From: Prochlorococcus sp. AG-363-N20
GTDB taxonomy: Bacteria; Cyanobacteriota; Cyanobacteriia; PCC-6307; Cyanobiaceae
DNA length: 64,000 nt
Assembly (NCBI GenBank): GCA_003280105.1
Contig: QCFX01000001.1
Coordinates: 62,001-126,000, forward strand
Direction of reading: 5' to 3'
The notes under the pieces were generated by a model, which ran no database searches, was not told the origin of the DNA, and saw only the letters and a list, made by a program, of their open reading frames with translations. Position 1 is the first letter of the stretch, and every line of letters begins with the position of its first letter. Positions 55,024-64,000 of the stretch are shown in pieces. Both the position numbers and the translations under genes were made by a program.

Positions 55024-56128
55024 CAATTGGTCTATATAAAGATTCCACACTTATCCCTTCACGCAACAAGCCTAATAAACCAGCGGCTTCGACATAATTG
55101 GTCGCCTTCAAAATTCTCACATCATCATTTTTGTGCAATTCGTCCTGTATTCCTAAAGACTCCTTACTAACGCTAAGCAAGCTTGGGTTGGCTACCACTA
55201 TTAAAGGAAGGTTCTTTTCTAAACATGCCAAAACAGCTGCTCCCCCAAGTGCTTCTTGAGGTGCAACAACAGCTCCTAAGTCTTGAACAGTAAGGTAGTT
55301 ATAGCATCCATTTTTAAGCAAAAGATGTCTTTCATCAATAGTTAAAAGGTCTGGAGCTCGGCTCAAACCCACTAATACAGAAGGCAGAAAAGTATGACCT
55401 AGTTCCTCCGCAGCAGCCCGAGGATCTAGATCAACATTGATGGGTAAACCCGACATTGCAGGCGCATGAGCACAAGGCAGACATAAATGACTCACTAGCA
55501 AATGACTAATAACAGCTTCTGCTCCCGCAGAAGCATCGACTCCAGTACCTTGACGATATTTTTCTAGAGCCTCTAAATCACTTCCTTCTGGGAAACGTGT
55601 TACTACAGCAATTGCAGTTGCACCTTGCCTCTTCAAACTTTCTCCAGCAGTTAATAAATCATTTACATTTCCAACCTCTCCCCAACTGGAGCCACTAGAG
55701 CCATAATTCAATGTAATTTCTAAGGGGTTATCTGTAATCACTACAGGACCTATTCGCAATCCCAAACTTGCCCGACAAGCATCGATAACTTGTAAGTGCC
55801 GCTGTTGCAAGTCAGTATCCAGACCTGCATCTAGAAGTAAGCCAATCTGCTGTTGCCTTACTGGTCGCAAAGCAAGATCACCTGCAACAAAACGGTCCAA
55901 GCTCAAACCCTCTACATATTGAATTCGTGGTTCGTTCCAATACAGCGCAGCACCATTCATCACATTAGGATGAGTGATTAAACAACCAGATACAGAAGCT
56001 AATAATCTTGCGGCAGGTATTGCATCTCCGGCATATCCACCAACTGAACACCTTATTCCAGTAGGAATAATCAAAACAGTGGGAAGCACTGAAGTATATG
56101 GGCTAACTTCTAAGAAATGTTTATGCAC
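55004..56128 (-). CDS. DUF3326 family protein
   Basis: The 374-aa protein matches DUF3326: LPTVLIIPTGIRCSVGGYAG, DAIPAARLLASVSGCLITHP, NVMNGAALYWNEPRIQYVEG and GASVAVVTRFPEG-like segments. The family is cyanobacterial and plant, function unknown. Convergent with ald. Confidence 0.85.
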   Translation of the reverse strand: MHKHFLEVSPYTSVLPTVLIIPTGIRCSVGGYAGDAIPAARLLASVSGCLITHPNVMNGAALYWNEPRIQYVEGLSLDRFVAGDLALRPVRQQQIGLLLDAGLDTDLQQRHLQVIDACRASLGLRIGPVVITDNPLEITLNYGSSGSSWGEVGNVNDLLTAGESLKRQGATAIAVVTRFPEGSDLEALEKYRQGTGVDASAGAEAVISHLLVSHLCLPCAHAPAMSGLPINVDLDPRAAAEELGHTFLPSVLVGLSRAPDLLTIDERHLLLKNGCYNYLTVQDLGAVVAPQEALGGAAVLACLEKNLPLIVVANPSLLSVSKESLGIQDELHKNDDVRILKATNYVEAAGLLGLLREGISVESLYRPIASVNMP

Positions 56129-56153
56129 TATTTTCTAGCTGGTCCCATAAGAG

Positions 56154-56351
56154 TCATGAATTAACCACTACTACTGCCTCAATCTTCAATTTTCTCCGAA
56201 TTTTTTTGATGCTTGATGGTTGAGTATCAGTGATAGACCAACGTAAAGGTTGTCCATAGTCACTCAAATGTTTTAACAACCATAAACGGAGCTCCTGCAC
56301 AAAAACGTCTTCTGGCCAGTTCAATTCAATCTCAATAAACTTCAATTTCAT
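56154..56351 (-). CDS. Conserved small protein upstream of DUF3326 (65 aa)
   Basis: A 65-aa protein (MKLKFIEIELNWPEDVFVQE, LRLWLLKHLSDYGQPLRWSI) with a beta-helix-beta pattern ending KIRRKLKIEAVVVVNS. It sits between atpG and DUF3326 on the same strand, an arrangement I recall as conserved in marine picocyanobacteria. Function unknown. Confidence 0.7.
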   Translation of the reverse strand: MKLKFIEIELNWPEDVFVQELRLWLLKHLSDYGQPLRWSITDTQPSSIKKIRRKLKIEAVVVVNS

Positions 56352-56408
56352 TTTCTAATAGCTCACGTTATTAGCTATCAAAACTGAAGTTTAGGAGAAC
56401 CACTTTAA

Positions 56409-57359
56409 TTAAGCACAAGCTCCCCCAACCACTTCCAATATTTCTTGGGTTATGGCTGCTTGACGGGCTTTGTTGTAATCAAGAGTCAATGTCTTAGCCA
56501 ATTCCTTTGCATTGTCACTGGCATTATTCATTGCTGTCATTCGACTGGCCAGCTCTGAGGCTGCCGATTCTTGCAATGCACGCAGTAATTGATTCTGTAA
56601 ATAAAGTGGCAAAAGAGCATTGAGAAGTTGCTCAGGACTCTGTTCAAAAACTATGTCAGAAGGTAATGCTGGTTGCTCATTCGCAGGTCCCACTCCCTTC
56701 TCAACTGTAAGGCGACTATCTTTTGTGGTAAGCCTAAAGATTTCATCATCAGCTTCAGCAATCCCTTGAGGGTCTAGAGGAAGAAGAGTCTGAACTACAG
56801 GATTGCAACTAACTAAGTTGATGAATTTGGTGTAGATAACTTCCACTCTATCTGTACTTTCAGAAAGGAATTCAGCTAAGACTTCGCTTGTAATTGATTC
56901 TGCATCTTGAGCAGTGGGAACTTGTTCAAGTTCTTTAAAAGTTGCTCTGATATTGAATTGAGCTGATCTGTTCTGAAAATAAGTAATAGCTTTTCGGCCA
57001 ATCAACACAAGGTCAGGATTAAATCCTTGGTTTTGCAATTCTGTATATCGCTGCTCTGTTCTTTTAATGATATTTGAGTTATACCCGCCACATAATCCTC
57101 TGTCGCCTGTCACAGCTAGAAGAGATATGGTCTTGACATCTCTAGTTTTGAGCAAAGGGGCATCTGCTGCTTCAAATTTCATGCGCGATTGAATGTTCTC
57201 AAGCACTCTTGCAAGACGATCCGCAAAGGGACGACTTCTTAGAACTTGTTCTTGCGCACGCCTGACTTTTGCAGCTGCGACTAAGCGCATTGCTTCTGTG
57301 ATCTTACGTGTGTTCTTGACAGAAACAATTCTGTCTCGAATATCCTTAAGATTGGCCAT
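56409..57359 (-). CDS. atpG: ATP synthase F1 subunit gamma
   Basis: The rotor shaft, 316 aa. The N-terminal helix [38 protein letters not shown] and C-terminal [36 protein letters not shown] are the typical coiled coil. The central insert near residues 195-235 corresponds to the cyanobacterial regulatory gamma insertion without the plant Cys pair. Last gene of the long atp operon. Confidence 0.97.
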   Translation of the reverse strand: MANLKDIRDRIVSVKNTRKITEAMRLVAAAKVRRAQEQVLRSRPFADRLARVLENIQSRMKFEAADAPLLKTRDVKTISLLAVTGDRGLCGGYNSNIIKRTEQRYTELQNQGFNPDLVLIGRKAITYFQNRSAQFNIRATFKELEQVPTAQDAESITSEVLAEFLSESTDRVEVIYTKFINLVSCNPVVQTLLPLDPQGIAEADDEIFRLTTKDSRLTVEKGVGPANEQPALPSDIVFEQSPEQLLNALLPLYLQNQLLRALQESAASELASRMTAMNNASDNAKELAKTLTLDYNKARQAAITQEILEVVGGACA

Positions 57360-57388
57360 AAGTTGATTTCTCCTTTAAACCGTAAGGA

Positions 57389-58906
57389 TTAAGCCGCTGC
57401 CAGCATCGAGGATTTAACCTCGCCAATGGCATCTTTAAGTAAGGACTCAGCATCCTCATTTAAAACTTTCTCAGAAAGCACCTTATTAATAAATTCAGCT
57501 TTATTGGTTTTCAAGTATTCTCTCAACTCCCTTGCAAATTGTGTCACCTGCTCTTCAGGTACATCATCTATTAATCCTTTAACACCTGAATAGACAATAG
57601 CGACCTGTTCAGCAAGGTTAAGAGGTGCAAATTGAGGCTGTTTCAACAGCTCTCTTAAACGCTTACCTCTGCCAAGTTGCTTTTGGGTAGCTTCATCAAG
57701 GTCAGACGCAAATTGAGAGAAAGCTGCCAGTTCATCAAATTGAGCCAACTCAAGTTTTAAGGTTCCTGCAATTTTCTTAATAGCCTTAGTTTGAGCAGCA
57801 CCGCCTACACGGCTCACTGAGATACCCACATTAATAGCAGGGCGTAAACCTGAATTAAAAAGGTCAGAACTTAAGAAAATCTGACCATCAGTAATAGAAA
57901 TTACATTGGTTGGAATATATGCCGAGACGTCACCTGCTTGTGTCTCAATAATCGGCAAAGCAGTCATAGAACCACTTCCCATTGAATCAGATAGCTTGGC
58001 AGCTCTTTCAAGTAATCGACTGTGGCAATAGAAAACGTCTCCTGGATAAGCTTCGCGTCCTGGTGGACGACGCAAAAGAAGTGACATTTGACGATAAGCC
58101 TGTGCTTGCTTTGTTAGATCGTCATAAATAACTAAAGTTGCTTTGCCTTTATACATAAAGTGCTCAGCGATAGCAGCACCGGTATAAGGAGCCAAATATT
58201 GAAGTGCTGCAGCATCTGATGCACTTGCATTGACAACAACTGTGTAATCAAGTGCTCCCTTTTCCCTAAGGACCTCAACGACATTGGCTACAGAGGCTGA
58301 TTTTTGACCAATCGCTACGTAAACGCAGATTACATCTTCTGATTTCTGATTAATGATCGTGTCTATTGCAATTGCAGTTTTGCCTGTCTGACGGTCTCCG
58401 ATTATCAATTCGCGTTGACCTCTGCCAATAGGAATCATTGCATCAATGGATGTAATTCCTGTCTGCATAGGTTCATGAACAGACTTCCTCTTAATAATTC
58501 CTGGAGCAATAGCTTCTATTAGACATGAGTCATTAGTAGAGATCTCACCATTCCCATCCACAGGTTGTCCTAGAGGACTAACTACACGTCCCAACATTGC
58601 TTCGCCAACTGGAACAGAAGCAATCTTTCCAGTTGCTTTGACAGTACTACCTTCTTGAATGCCAATGCCCTCACCCATTAGCACAACACCTACATTGTCA
58701 TCCTCAAGGTTTAATGCAATACCTTCTGTGCCATCCTCGAACTCAACAAGTTCACCTGCCATGACCTGCTCAAGGCCATAAACACGAGCAATACCGTCAC
58801 CAATTTGAAGTACTGTTCCGACATTACTCACTGAGACAGACTTGTCATAATCAGCTATCTGCTTTTTAAGAATTGAGCTGATCTCGTCGGGGCGTATGGA
58901 AACCAT
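57389..58906 (-). CDS. atpA: ATP synthase F1 subunit alpha
   Basis: The 505-aa regulatory subunit carries the P-loop GDRQTGKT and [15 protein letters not shown], and [20 protein letters not shown], the standard F1 alpha sequence. It lies 29 bp upstream of atpG. Confidence 0.98.
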   Translation of the reverse strand: MVSIRPDEISSILKKQIADYDKSVSVSNVGTVLQIGDGIARVYGLEQVMAGELVEFEDGTEGIALNLEDDNVGVVLMGEGIGIQEGSTVKATGKIASVPVGEAMLGRVVSPLGQPVDGNGEISTNDSCLIEAIAPGIIKRKSVHEPMQTGITSIDAMIPIGRGQRELIIGDRQTGKTAIAIDTIINQKSEDVICVYVAIGQKSASVANVVEVLREKGALDYTVVVNASASDAAALQYLAPYTGAAIAEHFMYKGKATLVIYDDLTKQAQAYRQMSLLLRRPPGREAYPGDVFYCHSRLLERAAKLSDSMGSGSMTALPIIETQAGDVSAYIPTNVISITDGQIFLSSDLFNSGLRPAINVGISVSRVGGAAQTKAIKKIAGTLKLELAQFDELAAFSQFASDLDEATQKQLGRGKRLRELLKQPQFAPLNLAEQVAIVYSGVKGLIDDVPEEQVTQFARELREYLKTNKAEFINKVLSEKVLNEDAESLLKDAIGEVKSSMLAAA

Positions 58907-58972
58907 GAGAAGGGTTGCGAGTGAGGTTGAAATTGAGGTGGTAGAGAAAAAAGACTAAATGAGTCAGAAAAA

Positions 58973-59521
58973 CTAACTCACTTTTGCCAAAGAAAGTCCT
59001 AATCGACGGACCTGCCCGGAAAGGCTGGCATCGATGACCTTTGAGCCAACACTGACTACGAAGCCACCGATCAAATCAGGGTCAACCTTCAGATTGAGCT
59101 CCAAATTATCTGTGCCAGCAACAGCTTGAATCTTCTTGAGAAGATCTGCTTGCTGCGCCTCATCGAGTGTCGTTGCAGAAGTAACAGTTGCCAAAGCAAT
59201 ATTGCGCTGTTCACGATAGAGCTCAAGCATCCTTTCTAGAACAGAGTTCAACAAGCCTATTCTTTGGCGATCTGCCAATAGTTTTAAAAGGTTGAGAAAA
59301 GAAGGAGAAACCTGATTAGCAAAAAGCTTTTCAAGAGCATTCTTTTTAGATTCAATCTCTAAAACTGGTGAGGCCATCGCCTCACTAAATTCAGGGCAAT
59401 CATTCCAAAGACTTAATAAGTCTTTGGCCTGATCAACAACCTGATCAACTTCCTTATTGCTTTCGGCCACCTGGAGGAAAGCCTCTGCATAAGGAGTGGT
59501 AATAGTGTTTAGTAGAGGCAT
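58973..59521 (-). CDS. atpH: ATP synthase F1 subunit delta
   Basis: The 182-aa stator subunit with TTPYAEAFLQVAESNKEVDQ at the start, SPSFLNLLKLLADRQRIGLL in the centre and the C-terminal LNLKVDPDLIGGFVVSVGSK. It links F1 to the b/b' stalk. Its start overlaps the atpF stop. Confidence 0.96.
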   Translation of the reverse strand: MPLLNTITTPYAEAFLQVAESNKEVDQVVDQAKDLLSLWNDCPEFSEAMASPVLEIESKKNALEKLFANQVSPSFLNLLKLLADRQRIGLLNSVLERMLELYREQRNIALATVTSATTLDEAQQADLLKKIQAVAGTDNLELNLKVDPDLIGGFVVSVGSKVIDASLSGQVRRLGLSLAKVS

Positions 59522-60036
59522 CAGGCTTTACCCATATTCTTAATTGATTGGCTAAGAAACTTGGCTTGAGTGGCTTGATCTAGCTTTCCAGGTAATGCTG
59601 TCAAAGCTTTGTCTATAGCCAATCGAGCCGCTTCTCGTCTTAATTGAGTACTGACTCTGGCTGCTTCAGCATTTAAATCAGAAGCTGCACCTTGCTTGAT
59701 GCGGGCCATTTCTTCGACAGTCCGCTTTTCACTTTCTAGGCGAATAGCTTCAGCTCGAGACTTGCAATCATTCCTTATTTGGGCTGCTTTCTTCTCAGCA
59801 GAAGCAAGTTCTTTTTGAGCCGTCTGGAGTGAATGCGAAGCCTCAAGAAGACGATTCTCAGCATCTGTGAGATCTGACAAGATTGTTTCTCGTCTGCGTT
59901 CCAGCATTCCTCCTAAAAAATTAGGCAAGAATTTATACAGTCCAAAAATTACAACCGCTAAGTTAAGAACATTAGTCTCAAATAAATTGAGATTGAGGCC
60001 AAAGCCTTCTGCGGCAAGGATTAAAGGAAAAGTCAT
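59521..60036 (-). CDS. atpF: ATP synthase Fo subunit b
   Basis: The 171-aa b subunit: one N-terminal membrane segment ([20 protein letters not shown]) and a long charged coiled coil ([20 protein letters not shown]). It overlaps atpF' by 4 bp and atpH by 1 bp. Confidence 0.95.
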   Translation of the reverse strand: MTFPLILAAEGFGLNLNLFETNVLNLAVVIFGLYKFLPNFLGGMLERRRETILSDLTDAENRLLEASHSLQTAQKELASAEKKAAQIRNDCKSRAEAIRLESEKRTVEEMARIKQGAASDLNAEAARVSTQLRREAARLAIDKALTALPGKLDQATQAKFLSQSIKNMGKA

Positions 60037-60494
60037 TTGGCTGCCAATAGACGTTCTACGATCAAATCACCAAGCTTCTCTGCATCAATCTTTAGTTGAT
60101 TCATGGCAGATTCCTTTTGGGAATCAATCTCTTTTCTTGCCGCTTCTCTTGAAGCATTTGCCTCTGCGGTAGCCAAAGCCAAAGCCTCTCGATAAAGCTG
60201 GTCTGAATCCTGCTCTGCATCATTGATAACTTTTTGAGCTGCTTGACGTGCTTCCTTGAGTTGATCCTTTAATTCAGCTTCAAGTTTTTGAACCTCAGCA
60301 AGCTTTTGCTTTGCTTCAGCACGACTTGTAGTTATATAACCCTCTCTTTCTTCAACGACCCGACCAACGGGCTTGAAAAAGAGAGCGTTAAGAATGAATG
60401 TGAGGAGCACCACTTGAACCGCCATAAGCGGCAAGGTGGCATCGAAGTCAAAGAGACCTCCCTCAGAAGCACCGAACAGAAAAAGACTGGGCAT
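60033..60494 (-). CDS. atpG': ATP synthase Fo subunit b'
   Basis: The second stalk subunit typical of photosynthetic bacteria, 153 aa: membrane helix [20 protein letters not shown] and coiled coil [20 protein letters not shown]. It is also named atpF2. It is just downstream of atpE. Confidence 0.94.
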   Translation of the reverse strand: MPSLFLFGASEGGLFDFDATLPLMAVQVVLLTFILNALFFKPVGRVVEEREGYITTSRAEAKQKLAEVQKLEAELKDQLKEARQAAQKVINDAEQDSDQLYREALALATAEANASREAARKEIDSQKESAMNQLKIDAEKLGDLIVERLLAAK

Positions 60495-60632
60495 GTAGCA
60501 GGATTGCGAGCGATTGAATCAAACCGCAGAGCTGAAAAGAAGAGCCGTTTAGAGATTTAAATCTGCTTTTTTTCAGATTTATGACCAAAAGCGAAGCAAT
60601 GGTCATTTCAATCCCAAACGGAAAAGCTTCTA

Positions 60633-60905
<273 letters not shown>

Positions 60906-61050
60906 TTAAGAAGCGCGGAGAGTAGGGACCGGGAGTTTATACCTGCGACTGGGACATCTCAAAACTTCTGAGATGGGCCCGGAATATATCCGGACCTGCG
61001 CGCAAGGGTTTTTGCCAAATCCTCAGTTGAGAATTGACAACAAAAGTTTG

Positions 61051-61776
61051 TTAATGATGCTCTTCAACGGCTTCACCTATGTAGTAAGCCGCAAGAGTGG
61101 CAAAGATCAAAGCTTGAATTGCACTAGTAAAAAGACCAAGAAACATTACTGGCACAGGCAACACAAGAGGGACGAGGAAAACGAGAACTGCTACAACCAA
61201 TTCATCAGCCAAAATGTTCCCAAACAAACGGAAGGAAAGAGAGAGAGGCTTTGTGAAGTCCTCAACAATCTTGAAAGGGAGCATGATTGGGGTTGGATGT
61301 ACGTAATACTCGAAATATCGCAAACCCTTGTTACTCAAGCCCGCATAGAAATACGAAAGTGAGACTAGAAGAGCTAGAGCCACTGTGGTGTTTATATCAG
61401 CAGTAGGCGCTCCAAGTTCACCACTAGGGAGACGAATCAATCTCCATGGGATTAAGGCACCGCCCCAATTGCTGACAAAGATAAAGAGAAAAAGCGTACC
61501 TATGAAAGGCATCCAATCTCGGTAAACCTTTTCGCCAATTTGAGTTCGAGCCAAATCACGTATGTAGTCCCATAAAAACTCCAAAAGGTTTTGGACACCT
61601 TTTGGATCTCGGTCCATCTTTTTGGTTCCAATAACCACAAGCGCAAGTAATGCACCTATAACGATCCAGGAGGTCATAAACACCTGACCGTGGATCCTTA
61701 AATTCCCCAATTGCCAGTAGAGATGTTGACCAACCTCTAATTCGGCAAAAGGCATTAATAAAGGCAAAGAACCCAT
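61051..61776 (-). CDS. atpB: ATP synthase Fo subunit a
   Basis: The 241-aa channel subunit with five to six helices and the essential Arg in [20 protein letters not shown]. The start is [20 protein letters not shown]. It lies between atpI and atpE in the conserved order. Confidence 0.97.
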   Translation of the reverse strand: MGSLPLLMPFAELEVGQHLYWQLGNLRIHGQVFMTSWIVIGALLALVVIGTKKMDRDPKGVQNLLEFLWDYIRDLARTQIGEKVYRDWMPFIGTLFLFIFVSNWGGALIPWRLIRLPSGELGAPTADINTTVALALLVSLSYFYAGLSNKGLRYFEYYVHPTPIMLPFKIVEDFTKPLSLSFRLFGNILADELVVAVLVFLVPLVLPVPVMFLGLFTSAIQALIFATLAAYYIGEAVEEHH

Positions 61777-61835
61777 TTGAAAGAAGTTCAGAGAAGCTAA
61801 TACGTCTGGAGTAAAAAGGGCCGAAATCTCGGCAA

Positions 61836-62339
61836 CTAACTTGATACTGATTTGGCTTGAATCCGCGACTCAAGCAAAACCTGAAGCATCAAAGAAGGCT
61901 TGTAGAGCAAGAAACCCAATAGTGCCGGTAAAAAGTGAAGCTCTGACAGTTTTAAAGCTGCTAGAACTAGTACTACTGGAACAACTAATTGGATTTTGCT
62001 TACTCCCTTTGAACTTCGTCCAAGTTTTCCGATACTGCGAGCTAGTAATCGCAGATAGAGAACTCCTGCAAAAGCGCCAATCAGCAAACTAATGGCAGCT
62101 GAAAAGTCAAAGAAAATAGCCGTGAATGAAGCCGCAAAAGCGGAAACAATCAAAGTTGCAAGGAATAAGCGCTGCTGAAGCTGCACATATTCCTCTTCAG
62201 AAGAACCCAAGGGAAATTCGACTGATACAGGATTTAGATTACGCTCGGGGCTTGCGGAAGCCTCCGGTGTTTTTGCCAGCGCTGTTGAACCTCCCTTAGA
62301 AGGATCAATATCAGGCTGGAGCAGCGGGGATGCCGACAA
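61836..62339 (-). CDS. atpI: AtpI/Atp1-type accessory protein
   Basis: A 167-aa protein with four hydrophobic segments ([78 protein letters not shown]) at the head of the operon. It corresponds to Atp1, thought to help assemble the c-ring. The N-terminal 55 residues are low-complexity. Confidence 0.9.
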   Translation of the reverse strand: MSASPLLQPDIDPSKGGSTALAKTPEASASPERNLNPVSVEFPLGSSEEEYVQLQQRLFLATLIVSAFAASFTAIFFDFSAAISLLIGAFAGVLYLRLLARSIGKLGRSSKGVSKIQLVVPVVLVLAALKLSELHFLPALLGFLLYKPSLMLQVLLESRIQAKSVSS

Positions 62340-62391
62340 AGGCTCCGAGGCTCTCTATAAAGGCTCGCGGAATCTATCATGCAGTAGAAAA

Positions 62392-63603
62392 TCACACGGG
62401 ATAAAGCAGTAAGACCTGCTTTTTATGCAAATCCCTTGCCGTAGAAGCGATAGTTGATTTATCGAGCCCTATTTTCAAGTCACCCAAAGGCTTCCTAGGT
62501 TGACTTTGGATTTCGTGTAGAAGTTTTAAACTGTTTTGACTAAGTTCAATTTGATTCATTTCAGAGTCATATAAATTTTTGCCAGGCCACCCGTATAAGC
62601 AGGAACTAATTTTTCCAGAAGTTGCAAGCAATAATTCTTCCTCTTCCCAAGGAAAATTTTGCAGAACACCCTTAGAAAGAAAAAATTCGAAATGACTAAT
62701 ATCAGGATTCAATAGCTCTATTAATTTAAATTGTTCAACCATTGGCATGGATTTGGCTTTGTTTAAAAGCTCTCCATGCAAATAATTATCCAATTGCCAA
62801 ATGTTTGGATTAGAAAAGTTGACAAATTCAAGACCTGCTGAAGAGATTAATTCAAATAAACCTTGCAATGAGAAATATGTCTCCCTTGGGTGCATATACA
62901 TATCAGCAAAGTTCACATCAGATTCACAAGTATCTTTCCTTAGCTCTTCATAATCTTTTCTCAATTTATTATTCGAAGGCAAATTTAATATCAACTCTCT
63001 TGCTTGCATTATGCCCTTTTTATTGCGTTGAATATCAATACTTTTAAGCACCTTATGAATACGTTTTATAGCCGATCTACCACTCTCTGCATAAAGATAA
63101 ATATGGATAATTCCGCCTTTTTTTAAAAGCGATGCCAATATTTTTAAACCAGCCAAAGGTTCCTGAAGATGATGAATCACTCCTATCGAGTTAATGTAAT
63201 CAAATGAGGGTTCTTTAAAAAGATCAAAAAGACTACTATTTCTAAAAAGTACCTTTGCAATTTTGTCACCACCCGAACGCTTTAATCTCTCTCGTGCAAT
63301 TTCTAGAGGTCGTTGCGCAATATCTACAGCCAATATATTTGAACCAGGGTTTAAATGCGCCAAATAATCTGTGCTAACTCCAGTTCCGCAACCTGCATCA
63401 AGAATCTTCCATTCTTTTTGGGGAGATACTTGACCAGGAAGAGCACCTGTACAAAAAGCCAAGCTTTCTTCTACTGACCATCGCCAATTAAAACCAGGAG
63501 GCGGACCATCCTGAACAACATCTATGGGATATGGAAAGCAATTATAAAATTGACTTACTTTGGCAAAGTCTTCTGGAAAGCAGATCTTATTGGAGAGTTT
63601 CAT
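62392..63603 (-). CDS. Class I SAM-dependent methyltransferase
   Basis: The N-terminal 30 residues precede a Rossmann-type methyltransferase with motif I ILDAGCGTGVSTDYLAHLNP, the acidic ribose contact ILAVDIAQRPLEIARERL, and post-motif IINSIGVIHHLQEPLAGLK. The C-terminal 170 residues (about 235-403) form a separate helical domain ending in a winged-helix-like SQPRKPLGDLKIGLDKSTIA. Substrate unknown. Divergent from ftsW and upstream of the atp operon on the same strand. Confidence 0.85.
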   Translation of the reverse strand: MKLSNKICFPEDFAKVSQFYNCFPYPIDVVQDGPPPGFNWRWSVEESLAFCTGALPGQVSPQKEWKILDAGCGTGVSTDYLAHLNPGSNILAVDIAQRPLEIARERLKRSGGDKIAKVLFRNSSLFDLFKEPSFDYINSIGVIHHLQEPLAGLKILASLLKKGGIIHIYLYAESGRSAIKRIHKVLKSIDIQRNKKGIMQARELILNLPSNNKLRKDYEELRKDTCESDVNFADMYMHPRETYFSLQGLFELISSAGLEFVNFSNPNIWQLDNYLHGELLNKAKSMPMVEQFKLIELLNPDISHFEFFLSKGVLQNFPWEEEELLLATSGKISSCLYGWPGKNLYDSEMNQIELSQNSLKLLHEIQSQPRKPLGDLKIGLDKSTIASTARDLHKKQVLLLYPV

Positions 63604-63751
63604 TTCAAAGCTCTATCAAATGTATCCATAGATTTAACAAGAGAAGCTAAGGGAAAAATATTTCCATCCTCTCTTTATTTCTAGCAAGACTTGGCAGATT
63701 GCTTTCCACGCGGCTCAATAGGAATAATTAATTCTTTCCTCTCCGTTCCTT

Positions 63752-64000
63752 TTGAGCAGCTTCTCCGAGATCAGGTCAGATTTACGCCAATCCAGGCCTA
63801 GGAAATCAAAGAGTCTTTCTGCAATTGATTCCCGAAAAATTCATATATGGGAAAAGCTTCTCCCTCTCCCTTGGGATGATTGGCCCCCTGAGGGCAGACT
63901 ACTTATAGCTTTAATTAGTTTTTGGAGTCTTGCGGGATTATTTGTACTTGGATCAGCAAGTTGGTGGGTAGCTAGTAGAGAGATGGGAGATGGTGCATAT
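63752..64000 (+). CDS. ftsW: Cell-division protein FtsW, N-terminal part (runs off the window)
   Basis: Only the first 83 codons are present. After a basic cytosolic leader (WEKLLPLPWDDWPPEG) the first helix ALISFWSLAGLFVLGSASWW and VASREMGDGAY match the N-terminus of cyanobacterial FtsW, the SEDS glycosyltransferase of division. The start is probably a TTG at 63,752, though another start is possible. The frame is open to the window edge. Confidence 0.85.
   Translation, partial: MSSFSEIRSDLRQSRPRKSKSLSAIDSRKIHIWEKLLPLPWDDWPPEGRLLIALISFWSLAGLFVLGSASWWVASREMGDGAY

Overview
The window looks like the chromosome of a marine picocyanobacterium, most likely a low-light-adapted Prochlorococcus of moderate GC. 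The evidence is a high-light-inducible (Hli) protein, a plastid-type ribosomal protein PSRP-3, an SLH-domain outer-membrane porin, cyanobacterial RpoZ, DUF1818, DUF2811, DUF3326, DUF3764 and DUF4278 proteins, CP12-like peptides, and an F1Fo ATP synthase split into the cyanobacterial clusters atpI-B-E-F'-F-H-A-G and atpD-C. A strain cannot be assigned from the sequence alone. No tRNA, rRNA, IS element or CRISPR array was seen.

Positions 1 to about 34.5 kb are accessory and flexible. Short genes, many of them membrane microproteins too small for routine ORF calling, are spread among decayed genes and a dispersed repeat. In order it holds: an SDR oxidoreductase, a DCC-family protein and DUF3764 (0.6-2.9 kb); an exported protein and a polyprenol-sugar type cluster of GtrA, FAD oxidoreductase and GT-C glycosyltransferase (3.1-8.2 kb); membrane microproteins with a porin pseudogene (8.3-10.2 kb); an ABM monooxygenase and a broken SdhA/FrdA-like flavoprotein (10.7-12 kb); a nitrite-assimilation operon nirA - small ORF - focA - HEAT-repeat protein behind an NtcA-like site (13.3-17.1 kb); an OsmC-cupin fusion, a CP12-like peptide and GTP cyclohydrolase I (17.6-20.1 kb); overlapping microproteins and the intact porin (20.2-22.7 kb); an Hli gene (24.5 kb); an HTH-HNH protein with a J-domain partner (25.8-27.4 kb); a P-loop CobW-like protein with two unusual metallophosphoesterase-like proteins (27.8-30.1 kb); a tightly coupled operon of four small genes with strong ribosome binding sites (30.4-31.5 kb); and a DUF723-type repeat protein with a GIY-YIG-like tail (32.4-34.1 kb).

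The most unusual feature is the repeat. At least twelve copies lie between 1 and 32.3 kb, all on the plus strand. Each contains a recognisable copy of the start of the EVE-domain gene at 34,561, namely its ATG and the codons for the family hallmark YWLMKS. The best copy (27.5 kb) also carries about 100 bp of the donor's upstream sequence and stops matching exactly after AAAAGT. Most copies keep a short in-frame ORF and are bordered by tandem short modules. A SAM-riboswitch-like RNA lies just upstream of the donor locus.

From 34.5 kb to the end the sequence is core genome: EVE, DUF2811, DUF1818, rpoZ, an Hsp70 paralogue, pyrR, gpmI, secG, groEL/groES (groEL is interrupted by a one-base insertion in a homopolymer), atpD-atpC, a transaldolase-like protein, PSRP-3, a HAD hydrolase, pepP, a CNNM/HlyC protein, a GTPase, nadD-nadE, ald, a DUF3326 protein, the long atp operon, a methyltransferase and the start of ftsW, which runs off the window.
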